Source: Bacteroidetes bacterium GWB2_32_14 (lineage in GTDB: Bacteria > Bacteroidota > Bacteroidia > Bacteroidales > UBA12077). From it: DNA of 64,000 bases. Every line of letters starts with the position of its first letter. Within the stretch, counting starts at the first letter, position 1. Positions 44,172-54,117 of this stretch are shown here, in pieces. The stretch lies in assembly GCA_001768235.1 (NCBI GenBank), contig MENK01000022.1:1-64000 (forward strand), given 5' to 3'. The translations under genes and the position numbers were made by a program. A model generated the notes under the pieces. That model saw nothing but the letters and a program-made list of their open reading frames with translations. It was not told the origin of the DNA and did not search any database.

Positions 44172-45632
44172 ATGAAAGTACTCGAAAACATAGAACCTAA
44201 AGTAGTATGGAACTACTTTGAAGATATTTGTAAGGTTCCACGCCCATCAAAAAAAGAAGAAAAAATTATCCAATTTTTAATTGATTTTGGTAAAAAACAT
44301 AATCTTGAAACCAAACGGGATGAGATTGGTAATGTATTAATTAAAAAACCTGCTACAAAAGGTAAAGAAAATATTAAAACCGTTGTTCTACAAAGCCATA
44401 TTGATATGGTTTGTGAGAAAAACGAAGGTACAAAACATGATTTTGATAAGGATCCTATTCAACCCTTTATTGATGGTGAATGGGTAAAAGCTAAAGGAAC
44501 TACTTTAGGTGCTGATGATGGTATTGGTATTGCTGCTCAAATGGCTGTACTTACTTCTACTACTATTGAACATGGGCCTATTGAATGTTTATTTACTGTT
44601 GATGAAGAAACCGGACTTTCAGGAGCATTTGCTTTGCAACCGGGATTTTTCGATGGTAAAGTATTGGTAAATCTTGATTCTGAAGATGAAGGTGAGTTAT
44701 TTATTGGCTGTGCAGGAGGTATTGATACTTTAGCAACTTTGTATTATGAAGAAGAACAAGTTCCTGAAGGACATATTGGTATAAAAGTATCTGTTACCGG
44801 TTTAAATGGCGGACACTCAGGTGACGAGATTGATAAAGGTTTAGGTAATTCCATAAAAATCATGAATCGCTTTTTATGGAATGCCGGAAACCTATTCGAT
44901 ATCCGAATTTCTGATTTTGAAGGTGGTAAAGCTCGTAACGCTATCCCTCGTGAAGCTTTTGCAGTTATTACTGTTCATAAAGACGAGAAGGAAGGGCTAT
45001 TTAACTATTTTAATGAGTATGTTGCTGATATCAAAGCTGAACTTGCAATCACCGAAACCAGGTTAGAACTTTCAATTGAAAAAGTAAATACTCCCAAATT
45101 TGTTATTGATGAAGATACTCAATTCGCATTATTGAATTCATTGTATGCATGTCCTCACGGTGTATATGCAATGAGTATGGAAATGAAAGGATTGGTTGAA
45201 ACATCTACCAACCTGGCATCTATCAAATTTATCGAAGACAATAAGATTTTTATAACTACAAGTCAGCGTAGTTCTGTTAACTCTGCTAAACACGATATTT
45301 CGAGAAAAGTAGAAAGTGTATTTCGTTTAGCTGCTGCAAAAGTTGAACATGGTGAAGGATACCCGGGCTGGAAACCAAATACCAATTCGGAAATTATGAA
45401 TATTACCGAAGCTGCTTACACTAAACTATTTAACAAAAAACCTTTAGTCAGAGCTATACATGCCGGTTTGGAATGTGGTTTATTTTTAGAAAAATATCCC
45501 TATTTAGATATGATTTCATTTGGGCCAACTATAAAAGGTGCACATACTCCAGAAGAACGAATTAACATTGATACAACAATAAAATTTTGGAACTTATTGA
45601 TTGAAGTGCTAAAGAATATTCCTAAGAATTAA
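44172..45632 (+). CDS. pepD: Aminoacyl-histidine dipeptidase (PepD, M20)
   Basis: The 486-aa protein is full length for PepD. Metal-site motifs are LQSHIDMVCEKN, TTLGADDGIGIAA (bridging Asp) and FTVDEETGLSGAF (catalytic Glu and metal Glu). GLNGGHSGDEI lies in the lid domain and the C-terminal HAGLECGLF supplies the final ligand region. It hydrolyses Xaa-His and other dipeptides in the cytoplasm. It is monocistronic, with a promoter-like sequence upstream and a bidirectional terminator after it. Confidence 0.95.
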   Translation: MKVLENIEPKVVWNYFEDICKVPRPSKKEEKIIQFLIDFGKKHNLETKRDEIGNVLIKKPATKGKENIKTVVLQSHIDMVCEKNEGTKHDFDKDPIQPFIDGEWVKAKGTTLGADDGIGIAAQMAVLTSTTIEHGPIECLFTVDEETGLSGAFALQPGFFDGKVLVNLDSEDEGELFIGCAGGIDTLATLYYEEEQVPEGHIGIKVSVTGLNGGHSGDEIDKGLGNSIKIMNRFLWNAGNLFDIRISDFEGGKARNAIPREAFAVITVHKDEKEGLFNYFNEYVADIKAELAITETRLELSIEKVNTPKFVIDEDTQFALLNSLYACPHGVYAMSMEMKGLVETSTNLASIKFIEDNKIFITTSQRSSVNSAKHDISRKVESVFRLAAAKVEHGEGYPGWKPNTNSEIMNITEAAYTKLFNKKPLVRAIHAGLECGLFLEKYPYLDMISFGPTIKGAHTPEERINIDTTIKFWNLLIEVLKNIPKN

Positions 45633-45645
45633 CAAAACATCTAAA

Positions 45646-45676
45646 AAAACCGGAACCAAATTTTCCGGTTTTTTAT
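45646..45676. terminator. Bidirectional terminator between pepD and the TfoX-like gene
   Basis: The 10-bp stem AAAACCGGAA/TTCCGGTTTT (45646-45655 with 45663-45672) has T-rich tails both ways. Confidence 0.8.
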
Positions 45677-45684
45677 TTATTAAA

Positions 45685-45963
45685 TCATGCATTCTTTTCG
45701 ACCATTTTAAGAAATTCTTTAAGTTCCTGTTTTCTTTCCTTACTTAGATTGTGCCATCGTATTCCCTGAACTGCACCTTCCAATGCACAAAGTTTATTAA
45801 TACAGGCAGAAGGATCAATTGTTTTTATTCTAATGAATGCGTTTTCACTTCCCACTTGCTTTAATTCTTCACCACTTTTAATTCCAACCTGTTGAAGTGT
45901 TTTGGCTAATTCTTTTCCAATATTTGGAAGGCTTGTCAATTCTGTCATAATATTAACTTTCAC
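45685..45963 (-). CDS. TfoX C-terminal domain protein
   Basis: The 92-aa protein is a stand-alone TfoX_C domain. It has a helix-hairpin-helix-like start (LTSLPNIGKELAKTLQQVGI), then ACINKLCALEGAVQGIRWHNLS. In TfoX/Sxy proteins this domain accompanies an N-terminal domain and regulates competence. Alone, it is a small protein of unknown role. A start at Met6 (45948) is more typical of the family. Confidence 0.85.
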   Translation of the reverse strand: MKVNIMTELTSLPNIGKELAKTLQQVGIKSGEELKQVGSENAFIRIKTIDPSACINKLCALEGAVQGIRWHNLSKERKQELKEFLKMVEKNA

Positions 45964-46023
45964 CCTATTTCGATTGAAAGTTAATAAATTGTTTAGTAAT
46001 TTTATTATGTTTTAAACTTTAAA

Positions 46024-46614
46024 TTGAATACAATGAAAAAACTAATTTTAATTATTATTTCCTTAGTACTGATGTGTAATACATTATTTGGCCAGGAAAA
46101 AGGGAAAAAAGAGTTGAAACCTGCTCTTTTGGTTATTGATGTACAAAATGCCTTTGTTCCTATGATGGATCAAAGTGATAAAGACCGTGCTTTCCAAATG
46201 ATTAATGGAGCAATCTGGGTATTTGAAAACTCCAAATTACCCATAATTCGCGTTTATCATCAGGATGACAAATGGGGACCTGCAACTGATTCGGAAGGAT
46301 TTAAATTTGATCCTGCAATAAAGTTTTCTGCTGAATATCCAATGGTTGTTAAACATTATGGTGATGGCTTTAACAAAACAGATCTTGACAAAATACTCAA
46401 AGAAAAAGGAATAAATACAGTTTTCTTGTGCGGATTAAGTGCTACAGGATGTGTTTTAGCCACCTTTATTGGAGCTACCAACCATGATTACAAGGCATTT
46501 ATGGTTAAGGATGCTCTATTAAGTCCTAATGCAGCACAAACAAATGTTATTGAAGAAATTATGAATACTGTTGATTTGGAAACGATGATGTTTATGTTTG
46601 AATATTTGAAGTAA
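46024..46614 (+). CDS. Exported isochorismatase-family cysteine hydrolase
   Basis: The 196-aa protein has a signal peptide (about 1-23) before the isochorismatase-like fold. The catalytic Asp lies in LLVIDVQNAF, the Lys in the VKHYGDGF region and the nucleophile Cys in GLSATGCVLATF. The family includes nicotinamidases, N-carbamoylsarcosine amidase and isochorismatases; the substrate is not clear. Export is unusual for nicotinamidase-type enzymes, most of which are cytoplasmic. Confidence 0.88.
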   Translation: MNTMKKLILIIISLVLMCNTLFGQEKGKKELKPALLVIDVQNAFVPMMDQSDKDRAFQMINGAIWVFENSKLPIIRVYHQDDKWGPATDSEGFKFDPAIKFSAEYPMVVKHYGDGFNKTDLDKILKEKGINTVFLCGLSATGCVLATFIGATNHDYKAFMVKDALLSPNAAQTNVIEEIMNTVDLETMMFMFEYLK

Positions 46615-46623
46615 TAAATACCA

Positions 46624-46651
46624 AAATGGCCAACCAATCGGTTGGCCATTT
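46624..46651. terminator. Bidirectional hairpin between convergent genes
   Basis: The 12-bp perfect stem AAATGGCCAACC/GGTTGGCCATTT (46624-46635 with 46640-46651) has an AATC loop. The T-runs are short. Confidence 0.7.
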
Positions 46652-46670
46652 AATAACTTGTTAACAAGAA

Positions 46671-48920
46671 TCAATCTTTTTTTGCTAAACCTGAATCACC
46701 ATTTTTGTAAAAAAACCTATCTCCTCTGTTTAATGGATATTTAAAACTCTCTATTTTTAGACTCGAATTAAATTCTTCAGCTATTCTTTTGTATTCGTAT
46801 TCATTATCTGTACCATGCATTGGTAATGCAATTGAAGGCATCATGGTTTTTAGGGCAAATTCAGTACCCATATTCAGTGCTACTTTATCCTGAAAACGAC
46901 ATCCTGTAACAGGATAAAATGCAATATCAGTTTTTTTATTCATTTCGGTTAAGAATTTAATATCGCCAGTATAATTCGGGCACATATCGCGACTAATGTT
47001 CGTATGATCACCGGGATGAAATATTTTGACTCCATCCACTTCAACATAAAATCCTTGTCCTGAATCATTTGAAGTAACAGGAGTAACTTTTACATCTCCT
47101 ACCATTTTTGTTTCTCTGGCTGGAATAAAAGCATAATCAATATCTGTATTATGCTCAAATCCTAAAACATAATTGATATTTTTTATTTTATCTTTCCAAT
47201 CGAAAATAACCTGAGAAAAATGATCCATATGAGTATGCGATACAAAAACTGTAACATTCATATCTTTTATTTCGTCAGGATTTATATACCCGTTATTCAA
47301 ACATCCATTTTCAGGTAATGGTTGTCGCTCCCAGTAATCAAAAATCAATAAATTATTTTTAGTTTTAATTGCATATCCACTATGATCGAGATACCATATA
47401 ACTGATTCTCCAAATGTCAATTCTTTATTTTTTAGATCTTTGGTTTTATTTACACTTTTACCTCCCTTTGAAACTATCAGTTCAGCAACTTCATTATTTC
47501 CATAATAGTAAGCCAAATCAACTTCTGTACATCCATTTATATCTTTTATATTTATTTTTGGATTATTTTTTATTAAAAGATCAGTAACATCTAAATTTCC
47601 AGTAATTGCAGCATAGTGTAGAGCAGTTCTACCTGAATTATCAACAATATTTAAATCAGGATTATAATTCAACAACAATTTAATGGCATCAATTTTCCCT
47701 CTTTTTGCACCATAATGCAATGCGGTCATCCCGTTTTTATCCTTTTGGTTTATATTAATTTTTGCATCACATAACAGTTTAATACTTCTTATACTATCTC
47801 CCTGCATCGCATTATGAAGAGCAGATTTATAATTCTCATCAAGAATATTAACATCAACATTTCTGCTAATAAAATATTCAACAACGTTTGGAGAACGCCA
47901 GGTAGCATTATGCAAAGGTGTCGGAGATTCGGCACATGCAGTTTCTTTACAAATTTTGGGGGCTAAAATTGCACCTTTGTCCATTAATAAAGCAACCACA
48001 TCTACATTCCCTGAAAAAGCTGCATTATTTAAAGGAGTAGTTCCTCTGTTGTCAATTGCATTTACATCAGCCCCCTGCTCTATTACATATCTAACAAACT
48101 CCAAATCGCCTGCATCACAGGCTAAATGCAAAACTGTTTGCCCATCTTCAAATTTTTCGCTTATCCCAAATCCTTTATCTATAAGGTATTTTATTGCTTC
48201 AAAATTACGACCAAAAGCTGCAGAATGAAATAGACCAACGCCCGCTGAATTAGTAATTCTTATATCCATTGATTTCTCTTCAACTAAAAACTTGATTATA
48301 TCTATGCTCCCACCACTTGTTGCCCAATGCAATACAGAAAGTCCTTCATTATCAACTACTGAAAGGTCAGTACCTTTGTTCAACAAATATTTAACCATTT
48401 CAAGATTTTTCCCATTGCAGGCAAAATGTAATACTGTTCCACCATCATCCCCAGCTTTCGTATTAATTTTTAATCCCTTTTTAACGAAATATTCAAGCAT
48501 TTCAATATTTCCGGCATATGCAGCATAATGAATAGGTAATCTTCCTCTATTGTTCCAAACTTCTATTTCGGCACCTTTTTCAACAAGTTTTTTAACCAAT
48601 TCAAACTGATTATTATATGCTGCATAATGAATAGCTCTGTAATTATTTGAATTTTCAAGATTTATATCAGCACCAGCATCAATTAGATAATTACATATTT
48701 CAAGTTTATTAACTGAGGCTGCAACTATTAAAGGCGTTGAATATAATCGATTTCTTGAGTTTATAAGATTTTTATCAATATCGATTATTGATTTAACCTG
48801 ATTTATATCGCCATTTCTAATCGATAAAAACAACTGATCACTCAAATTAATATCTTCTGAAAAAAGGTTTAATGGCAGAAGTATTAATGCAATTAATAAT
48901 GTTTTAAAATGTTTTTCCAT
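46671..48920 (-). CDS. Exported ankyrin-repeat/metallo-beta-lactamase fusion protein
   Basis: The 749-aa protein has a signal peptide (about 1-21). About 14 ankyrin repeats follow (roughly residues 25-490, with repeated TPLHxAA-like blocks such as RALHYAAITGNLDVTDLLIK). The C-terminal ~250 residues form an UlaG-like metallo-beta-lactamase domain: VSHTHMDHF is the HxHxDH zinc motif, IFHPGDHTN holds the next ligands and LPMHGTDNE the final His. The MBL domain should be an active Zn hydrolase, and the ankyrin part a binding scaffold. This combination in an exported protein is unusual. The gene is divergent from the LytS-type kinase gene. Confidence 0.88.
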   Translation of the reverse strand: MEKHFKTLLIALILLPLNLFSEDINLSDQLFLSIRNGDINQVKSIIDIDKNLINSRNRLYSTPLIVAASVNKLEICNYLIDAGADINLENSNNYRAIHYAAYNNQFELVKKLVEKGAEIEVWNNRGRLPIHYAAYAGNIEMLEYFVKKGLKINTKAGDDGGTVLHFACNGKNLEMVKYLLNKGTDLSVVDNEGLSVLHWATSGGSIDIIKFLVEEKSMDIRITNSAGVGLFHSAAFGRNFEAIKYLIDKGFGISEKFEDGQTVLHLACDAGDLEFVRYVIEQGADVNAIDNRGTTPLNNAAFSGNVDVVALLMDKGAILAPKICKETACAESPTPLHNATWRSPNVVEYFISRNVDVNILDENYKSALHNAMQGDSIRSIKLLCDAKININQKDKNGMTALHYGAKRGKIDAIKLLLNYNPDLNIVDNSGRTALHYAAITGNLDVTDLLIKNNPKINIKDINGCTEVDLAYYYGNNEVAELIVSKGGKSVNKTKDLKNKELTFGESVIWYLDHSGYAIKTKNNLLIFDYWERQPLPENGCLNNGYINPDEIKDMNVTVFVSHTHMDHFSQVIFDWKDKIKNINYVLGFEHNTDIDYAFIPARETKMVGDVKVTPVTSNDSGQGFYVEVDGVKIFHPGDHTNISRDMCPNYTGDIKFLTEMNKKTDIAFYPVTGCRFQDKVALNMGTEFALKTMMPSIALPMHGTDNEYEYKRIAEEFNSSLKIESFKYPLNRGDRFFYKNGDSGLAKKD

Positions 48921-49120
48921 GATTTTTGAATTTAGTTTGTAAGTAAAATTCTTACAATAAAATATAGTTTTAAATATGATTTCGATAAATGGTTAAATAC
49001 ATCTATAAAAGGTTATATAGTAATAAACCGTTTATCGAATTTATTAACCGTTAAGCTATTTTGTTTTTTATACATCAGAAATAATTAAGATATTAGCATA
49101 TAATTAACATACCAAAAAGA

Positions 49121-50197
49121 GTGAAAATAAATATTAAAAATACAAACCAATGGTTTTGGATTGCAAATCTGGCAGGTTGGATTCTTTATGGAATATTTAT
49201 GACTCTTTTTTTTAGAAAAGGAGATTTTGATAATTTTATTTCATTCTATTTAAATTTTGTAACATACCTATCAGGCTTTATTATTACTTCATTGCTCAGG
49301 TATATACTTAGATATATTCAAAAGAAGATAAATAATATACTTACTGGAATTTCATTATTAATTGTCCTTATTTATATTTCCACATTAACCTGGTATTTTT
49401 TAGATATATTCCTTAGTTATCACTTCTGGAAACCCGAAAGAGCAGAATACTTTTTTAAAAGTTTGACTTTTTATGGGTTAATAAAGATAAATTTTTCCCA
49501 GTTCTTTTTAGTTTTTGGTTGGATCGCGATGTATTTTGGAACAAAATTTTGGATTGATTATCAAAACGAAAAAGAAAGTAAGGAGGAAGCTTTATTACTA
49601 GCTCAACGTGCTGAGTTAGAAATGCTTCGATATCAGTTAAATCCACATTTCCTGTTTAATTCATTAAATTCTATAAGGGCTTTGGTTGACGAAAATCAGA
49701 AAGCTGCTAAATCAATGATTACAGAACTTTCTGAATTTCTTAGATATTCATTACTACAGAAAGAATTGGCCTTTGTTCCACTTAGTCGTGAATTAGAAGC
49801 AATAAAACACTATTTGTCCATAGAGAAAAAGCGCTTCGAGGAAAAGTTGGAAATTGAATATAATATTTCTGATCAGGCTAAAGATTTCAAGGTATTGAGT
49901 TTTCTTTTACATCCGCTAATTGAGAATGCGATTAAACATGGTATGAAAACAAGCAAAATGCCTTTAAAAATTCTTCTTCAATCATACATTCACACGAATG
50001 AGTTTAATCTTACAATTTGTAATTCAGGAAAATGGATCGAAAGCGTTGAAAATCATGATGGAACCGGAACCGGTTTGCAAAATGTTGAAAAGCGTTTAAA
50101 AAATGCATACAAATATGGTTATCAGATGACTATAAACAAAGAAGAGAATATAGTTTGTATTCAAATAAAAATCAGACAAGATATATATGACCAGTAA
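49121..50197 (+). CDS. LytS-type sensor histidine kinase
   Basis: The 358-aa protein starts at GTG 49121 and has four N-terminal TM helices (about 10-30, 38-60, 70-95 and 115-140). A His_kinase domain follows: LNPHFLFNSLNSIRAL with the phospho-accepting His, and HPLIENAIKHGM as the N-box. This is the Bacteroidota LytS/YehU type. The response-regulator gene overlaps its 3' end by 11 bp, so the two form one signalling unit. The signal and the target genes are unknown. Confidence 0.93.
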   Translation: MKINIKNTNQWFWIANLAGWILYGIFMTLFFRKGDFDNFISFYLNFVTYLSGFIITSLLRYILRYIQKKINNILTGISLLIVLIYISTLTWYFLDIFLSYHFWKPERAEYFFKSLTFYGLIKINFSQFFLVFGWIAMYFGTKFWIDYQNEKESKEEALLLAQRAELEMLRYQLNPHFLFNSLNSIRALVDENQKAAKSMITELSEFLRYSLLQKELAFVPLSRELEAIKHYLSIEKKRFEEKLEIEYNISDQAKDFKVLSFLLHPLIENAIKHGMKTSKMPLKILLQSYIHTNEFNLTICNSGKWIESVENHDGTGTGLQNVEKRLKNAYKYGYQMTINKEENIVCIQIKIRQDIYDQ

Positions 50198-50915
50198 TCG
50201 ATATAAAGTACTTGTTGTAGATGATGAAAGGCTGGCCCGCAAAGAACTAATCAATATGCTTTCGGGTTATGAATGTATTGAATCGGTTCACGAAGCAGAA
50301 GATGTGAACTCTGCAATCAATATGATTGGTAAAATTGATCCGAACCTGATTTTTCTTGATATTCAAATGCCCGGTGATTCGGGTTTTGATTTACTAAATA
50401 AAATCGATTATAAAGGAAAAGTGATTTTTGCTACAGCTTTTGATGAATATGCTTTAAGGGCTTTTGAAGTTAATGCCTTAGATTATTTGCTAAAACCAAT
50501 AACGCACGAAAGATTAAAGAAAGCAATAGAAAGACTTGAATCAGGTTCAGCAGAAGAACCAAGTCTGGAATATAAATTAAAATATGATGACCGGTTGTTT
50601 TTGACCTTGGGAACAAAATTAGTTTTTATTAAGGTAAGTTCAATTATTGCAATTGAATCTGAAGGTGATTATTCTAGAATTAATACAATTGAAGGCAACA
50701 GTGGGCTCGTATCAAAATCGATGAAAGAATGGGAAAACAGGCTTCCTCTAAATTATTTTTGCAGAATTCATCGTTCCACTATTATTAATCTTGAATATAT
50801 TGAGAAAATTGATAATTGGTTTAATTATTCATACAAAATAAGCTTAAAAAGTATAAAAGAACCATATACTATAAGTCGTCGATACGCAAAAATATTAAAA
50901 GAGAGGTTCAGATAA
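50187..50915 (+). CDS. LytTR-family response regulator
   Basis: The 242-aa protein has a receiver domain (about 1-120; the acidic pair in VVDDERLARK, phospho-Asp in LIFLDIQMPG, Lys in LLKPI). A LytTR DNA-binding domain follows (about 140-242; IIAIESEGDYSRINT, FCRIHRSTIINLEYI). It overlaps the kinase gene by 11 bp and abuts the convergent cysQ gene with no spacer. Confidence 0.95.
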   Translation: MTSNRYKVLVVDDERLARKELINMLSGYECIESVHEAEDVNSAINMIGKIDPNLIFLDIQMPGDSGFDLLNKIDYKGKVIFATAFDEYALRAFEVNALDYLLKPITHERLKKAIERLESGSAEEPSLEYKLKYDDRLFLTLGTKLVFIKVSSIIAIESEGDYSRINTIEGNSGLVSKSMKEWENRLPLNYFCRIHRSTIINLEYIEKIDNWFNYSYKISLKSIKEPYTISRRYAKILKERFR

Positions 50916-51722
50916 TTATCTTTTTACAATAAACCCCGGATTTAAAAGCTCCTTTTTGTTATAACTTAAAGGAGTTTTTTCATCTTGCCCGGTTACAGAA
51001 CATCCTGAAAAAAAAGCAATGGCATGTCCTGCCGCGATATCCCATTCCATGGTTGGGCCAAAACGCGGGTAGATATTTGCTGTACCTTCGGCAACCATGC
51101 ATAATTTCAATGAACTTCCTTTAGATACAAACTCAATATTATTGTGTGTGCTTTTTAAATTATCAATATAATCTATTGTTTCTTGATTTAAATGCGATTT
51201 GCTGGCAACAACCGTAAAACAGGTTTCATCAATAAAAAAGGGTAATTGAAAACTCATTTGAACAAGGGTTGAGATATCAGTAAAAGGTACTGTTTCGTCA
51301 ATATTAATGATTTTATATGAGCCCATATTTTCGCCACCAAAGTAAAGGTCTTTTGTTACAGGGACATATATAACTCCAAAGGCAGGCTCATTCTCTTTAA
51401 TTAATGCAATATTTACAGTAAACTCGCCATTTCGGTTAATAAATTCCTTTGTACCATCTAAAGGATCAACAAGCCAAAACTGATTCCAGTTTTTTCTGGT
51501 TTCATATGGAATATTCTTTCCTTCTTCGCTTAAAACAGGTAACCCGGTAATAGTAAGTATTTCTGAAATAATTTCATGTGCTATTTTATCTGCCCGAGTT
51601 AAAGGAGAATTATCAGATTTAATATTAATATCAAAATCGTTTGAATGATAAACCTTTAAAATTTCTTTACCTGCTTTAATTGCTGCATCTATTGCTGTTT
51701 TTTGTAATTCTTCAACTTTCAT
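50916..51722 (-). CDS. cysQ: 3'(2'),5'-bisphosphate nucleotidase
   Basis: The 268-aa member of the inositol-monophosphatase superfamily has LVDPLDGTKEFINRNGEFTVNIAL, which carries the metal Asp pair and the CysQ-type insertion, plus MEWDIAAGHAI. CysQ hydrolyses PAP produced by sulfate activation, relieving its toxicity. It lies 13 bp downstream of the SLC13 permease gene on the same strand, a common sulfur-assimilation pairing. Confidence 0.93.
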   Translation of the reverse strand: MKVEELQKTAIDAAIKAGKEILKVYHSNDFDINIKSDNSPLTRADKIAHEIISEILTITGLPVLSEEGKNIPYETRKNWNQFWLVDPLDGTKEFINRNGEFTVNIALIKENEPAFGVIYVPVTKDLYFGGENMGSYKIINIDETVPFTDISTLVQMSFQLPFFIDETCFTVVASKSHLNQETIDYIDNLKSTHNNIEFVSKGSSLKLCMVAEGTANIYPRFGPTMEWDIAAGHAIAFFSGCSVTGQDEKTPLSYNKKELLNPGFIVKR

Positions 51723-51735
51723 AATTATAGCATTA

Positions 51736-53514
51736 TTAAAAATAAACTACACGCAATATAAACACGGTAACTAACATATAGATTATAGTTAAAGGAAAGC
51801 CAACCCTGAAAAAATCGCTAAACGAATACCCTCCCGGCCCATAAACCATCAAATTGGTTTGGTATCCGTGTGGGGTCATAAAGTTAGCGGCTGCAGCAAA
51901 AGAAACCACTAAAACAAATGGAATTGGATTTAAACCCAAATTCGCAGCCATCATTATTGATACAGGAAAAACAATAGCTACCGCGGCTTTATTTGTAATG
52001 TATGCAGCTAAAACAGCAGTAATTATGTAAATACCAAAAAGTAAGCCTACTTTTCCAAGAGGTAAAAATATTCGTGTTAATATATCAGCAACCAAATCAG
52101 CAGCACCCGATTTTATCATTGCTGTTCCAAGAGCAAGAGACAATGCAATTATCATTGCCAGGTTATAATCAACAGCTTTGTATAATTCTTTGGGTTTTGC
52201 AATTTTCATAGCTATTACAACCATTAACAATACAACCAATCCCATAAATAGTGAAACAAGATGTAGTGCCGATAAAAGTATTATTAAAACCGTTCCTCCC
52301 AACAAAGTCCAAATTTTATAAGATTCTATTTTCTGAAAGTCTTTCACTTTTGAAATAAAATAAAAGTCGTGCGTATCAATAGACCTGCTGTAAAAATCAA
52401 TACCTGTATAAAGTAAAAGTACGTCACCGGCTTTTATATAAGTATCTCCAATTTTACTATAAATACGTTCTCCATTTCTATGAATAGCAATAACAGCAGC
52501 ATCAAACCTGGCACGAAAACGAATTTCGCTCACAGATTTACCAATCATTGTAGAGTTGTGAGAAATAACTATTTCAACTACTTCGGTTTGTTTTTTCTTG
52601 TTTAACATCCCTACAGAAGGCAGCGTAAGTCCGGATTCAGCATTCAACATTTCTGTAATTACTTCTGTATCGCCTGCAAAAATTAAAAGATCGTCTTGTT
52701 GAATAGTCAGATCATTTAAAACAACTGAAATTTTATATTTTTTACGAATTATCTCTATTAAATACAATCCTTTTAAACCTGCCAGTCCGGATTCTTCAAT
52801 TGTTTTACCAATAAGATGTGAGTTTTTGCGTATTTCTGCTTCAACAATATATCTGCGGGTGTTTTGTGAAAAATCAGTGAGTAAATCGGGGTTTGATGGA
52901 AGTAATTTGTCTCCAAAAAATATTAAATAGAAATATCCAATAATAATCATTGGTACACCAACCCAGGCAAATTCAAAGATATTTAACGATTGTGAGTTTG
53001 GAATTATTTGTTGTTCAACATACATTCCATTCACTATGAGGTTTGTTGATGTACCTATTAAAGTTGCGCACCCGCCTAATATAGCCGCGTACGAAAGTGG
53101 CATCAGAAATTTTGACGGGGAAATATTATTTCGTTTACACCATGTATTAATATATGGCATCATTACAGCAACTAAAGGTGTATTATTGAAAAAAGCCGAA
53201 AACCCGGATATAATAAGTGTCATTCGGCTTAAAAAGCCGCGGTAGTTCTTTGCCGATTTAAAAACTTTGTCAAACAATACTTCAATTATTGCTGTTTGAC
53301 GGATTATTTCTCCTAATAATAAAAGTAAAATGATTACTGCAACCTGTTCGTTTGCAAAACCATTTAATATCTCGCCCGGGCTAAGAATTTTAAAAAACCC
53401 CAGAATTGTTACTGCAATTACAAAAGTAAAAGTAGCTCCTAATAATTCTTTATAAAGTGATATAAGAATAAAGAGAATAACAATCAGAACTATAATCAGG
53501 TCTAATTTTATCAT
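51736..53514 (-). CDS. SLC13-family permease with two TrkA-C domains
   Basis: The 592-aa protein has about 11-12 TM helices split by two cytoplasmic RCK/TrkA_C domains (about 215-295 and 305-385). The first TM block has FSAFFNNTPLVAVMMPY and GTSTNLIVNGM, and the second TNKAAVAIVFPVS and FMTPHGYQTNLMVYGPGGYSF. These are DASS/SLC13 anion-symporter repeats, often for sulfate or dicarboxylates. Pairing with cysQ supports sulfate uptake. A hairpin upstream ends the preceding gene. Confidence 0.92.
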   Translation of the reverse strand: MIKLDLIIVLIVILFILISLYKELLGATFTFVIAVTILGFFKILSPGEILNGFANEQVAVIILLLLLGEIIRQTAIIEVLFDKVFKSAKNYRGFLSRMTLIISGFSAFFNNTPLVAVMMPYINTWCKRNNISPSKFLMPLSYAAILGGCATLIGTSTNLIVNGMYVEQQIIPNSQSLNIFEFAWVGVPMIIIGYFYLIFFGDKLLPSNPDLLTDFSQNTRRYIVEAEIRKNSHLIGKTIEESGLAGLKGLYLIEIIRKKYKISVVLNDLTIQQDDLLIFAGDTEVITEMLNAESGLTLPSVGMLNKKKQTEVVEIVISHNSTMIGKSVSEIRFRARFDAAVIAIHRNGERIYSKIGDTYIKAGDVLLLYTGIDFYSRSIDTHDFYFISKVKDFQKIESYKIWTLLGGTVLIILLSALHLVSLFMGLVVLLMVVIAMKIAKPKELYKAVDYNLAMIIALSLALGTAMIKSGAADLVADILTRIFLPLGKVGLLFGIYIITAVLAAYITNKAAVAIVFPVSIMMAANLGLNPIPFVLVVSFAAAANFMTPHGYQTNLMVYGPGGYSFSDFFRVGFPLTIIYMLVTVFILRVVYF

Positions 53515-53520
53515 TTAAAT

Positions 53521-53562
53521 AAAAAGACTTTATTTATCAATAACGACAAATAAAGTCTTTTT
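53521..53562 (-). terminator. Terminator of the T9SS-tail protein gene
   Basis: The 15-bp stem AAAAAGACTTTATTT/AAATAAAGTCTTTTT (53521-53535 with 53548-53562) lies downstream of the minus-strand gene ending at 53626 and 6 bp before the SLC13 gene start. Confidence 0.75.
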
Positions 53563-53625
53563 AAATATTTTAACAAAATAATTAAAAAACTAACTATCTA
53601 ATAAATAAGAAAATAAGTATAAATA

Positions 53626-54117
53626 CTACCTTTTAATTATTTTATATGTTTGCATTAATCCACCGCTCAAATCGGTTATTTTAAGTATATATTGAGTTGA
53701 ACTGTGCTTGCTTATATCCAGTTCATAAGAAATAGCTGGATTTTCATAGATTTCGTTATGAACTAGTTTCCCTTCCATGTTATACAATTCAATTTTTATT
53801 TTTTGTATATCCTGATTTTCTACCTGAATATAAATAAATTCAACAGCAGGATTCGGGAAAACTTTTACTTTAAAATCTGCATTTAAAGGATCGTCAATTC
53901 CTGTAATTTCGTAATATCCTTGTTGAAATCCCTGGGTTAAAATCAATTCAGATGCAGTAAAAGTTTCAACAGCGAGTTCCCCAAGAGTCCAACTAAGGCT
54001 TATTTCTCCAGCCTCTGAATATCCACCAGCTGAAGCTACAACCGATGAAGATATGCTTTGCCCATTTGCTGAAACAACAACAAAGCATACAACTGATAAT
54101 AATAGAAGTTTTTTCAT
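53626..54117 (-). CDS. Small secreted protein with T9SS type A sorting domain
   Basis: The 163-aa protein has a signal peptide (about 1-20, cut after ANGQ). A short middle segment (SSVVASAGGYSEAGEISLSWTLGELAVETF) is seen in many Bacteroidota surface proteins. The C-terminal Por secretion tail (FKVKVFPNPAVEFIYIQ to MQTYKIIKR) targets it to the type IX system. It has no catalytic domain and is probably a cell-surface or extracellular protein. Confidence 0.9.
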   Translation of the reverse strand: MKKLLLLSVVCFVVVSANGQSISSSVVASAGGYSEAGEISLSWTLGELAVETFTASELILTQGFQQGYYEITGIDDPLNADFKVKVFPNPAVEFIYIQVENQDIQKIKIELYNMEGKLVHNEIYENPAISYELDISKHSSTQYILKITDLSGGLMQTYKIIKR

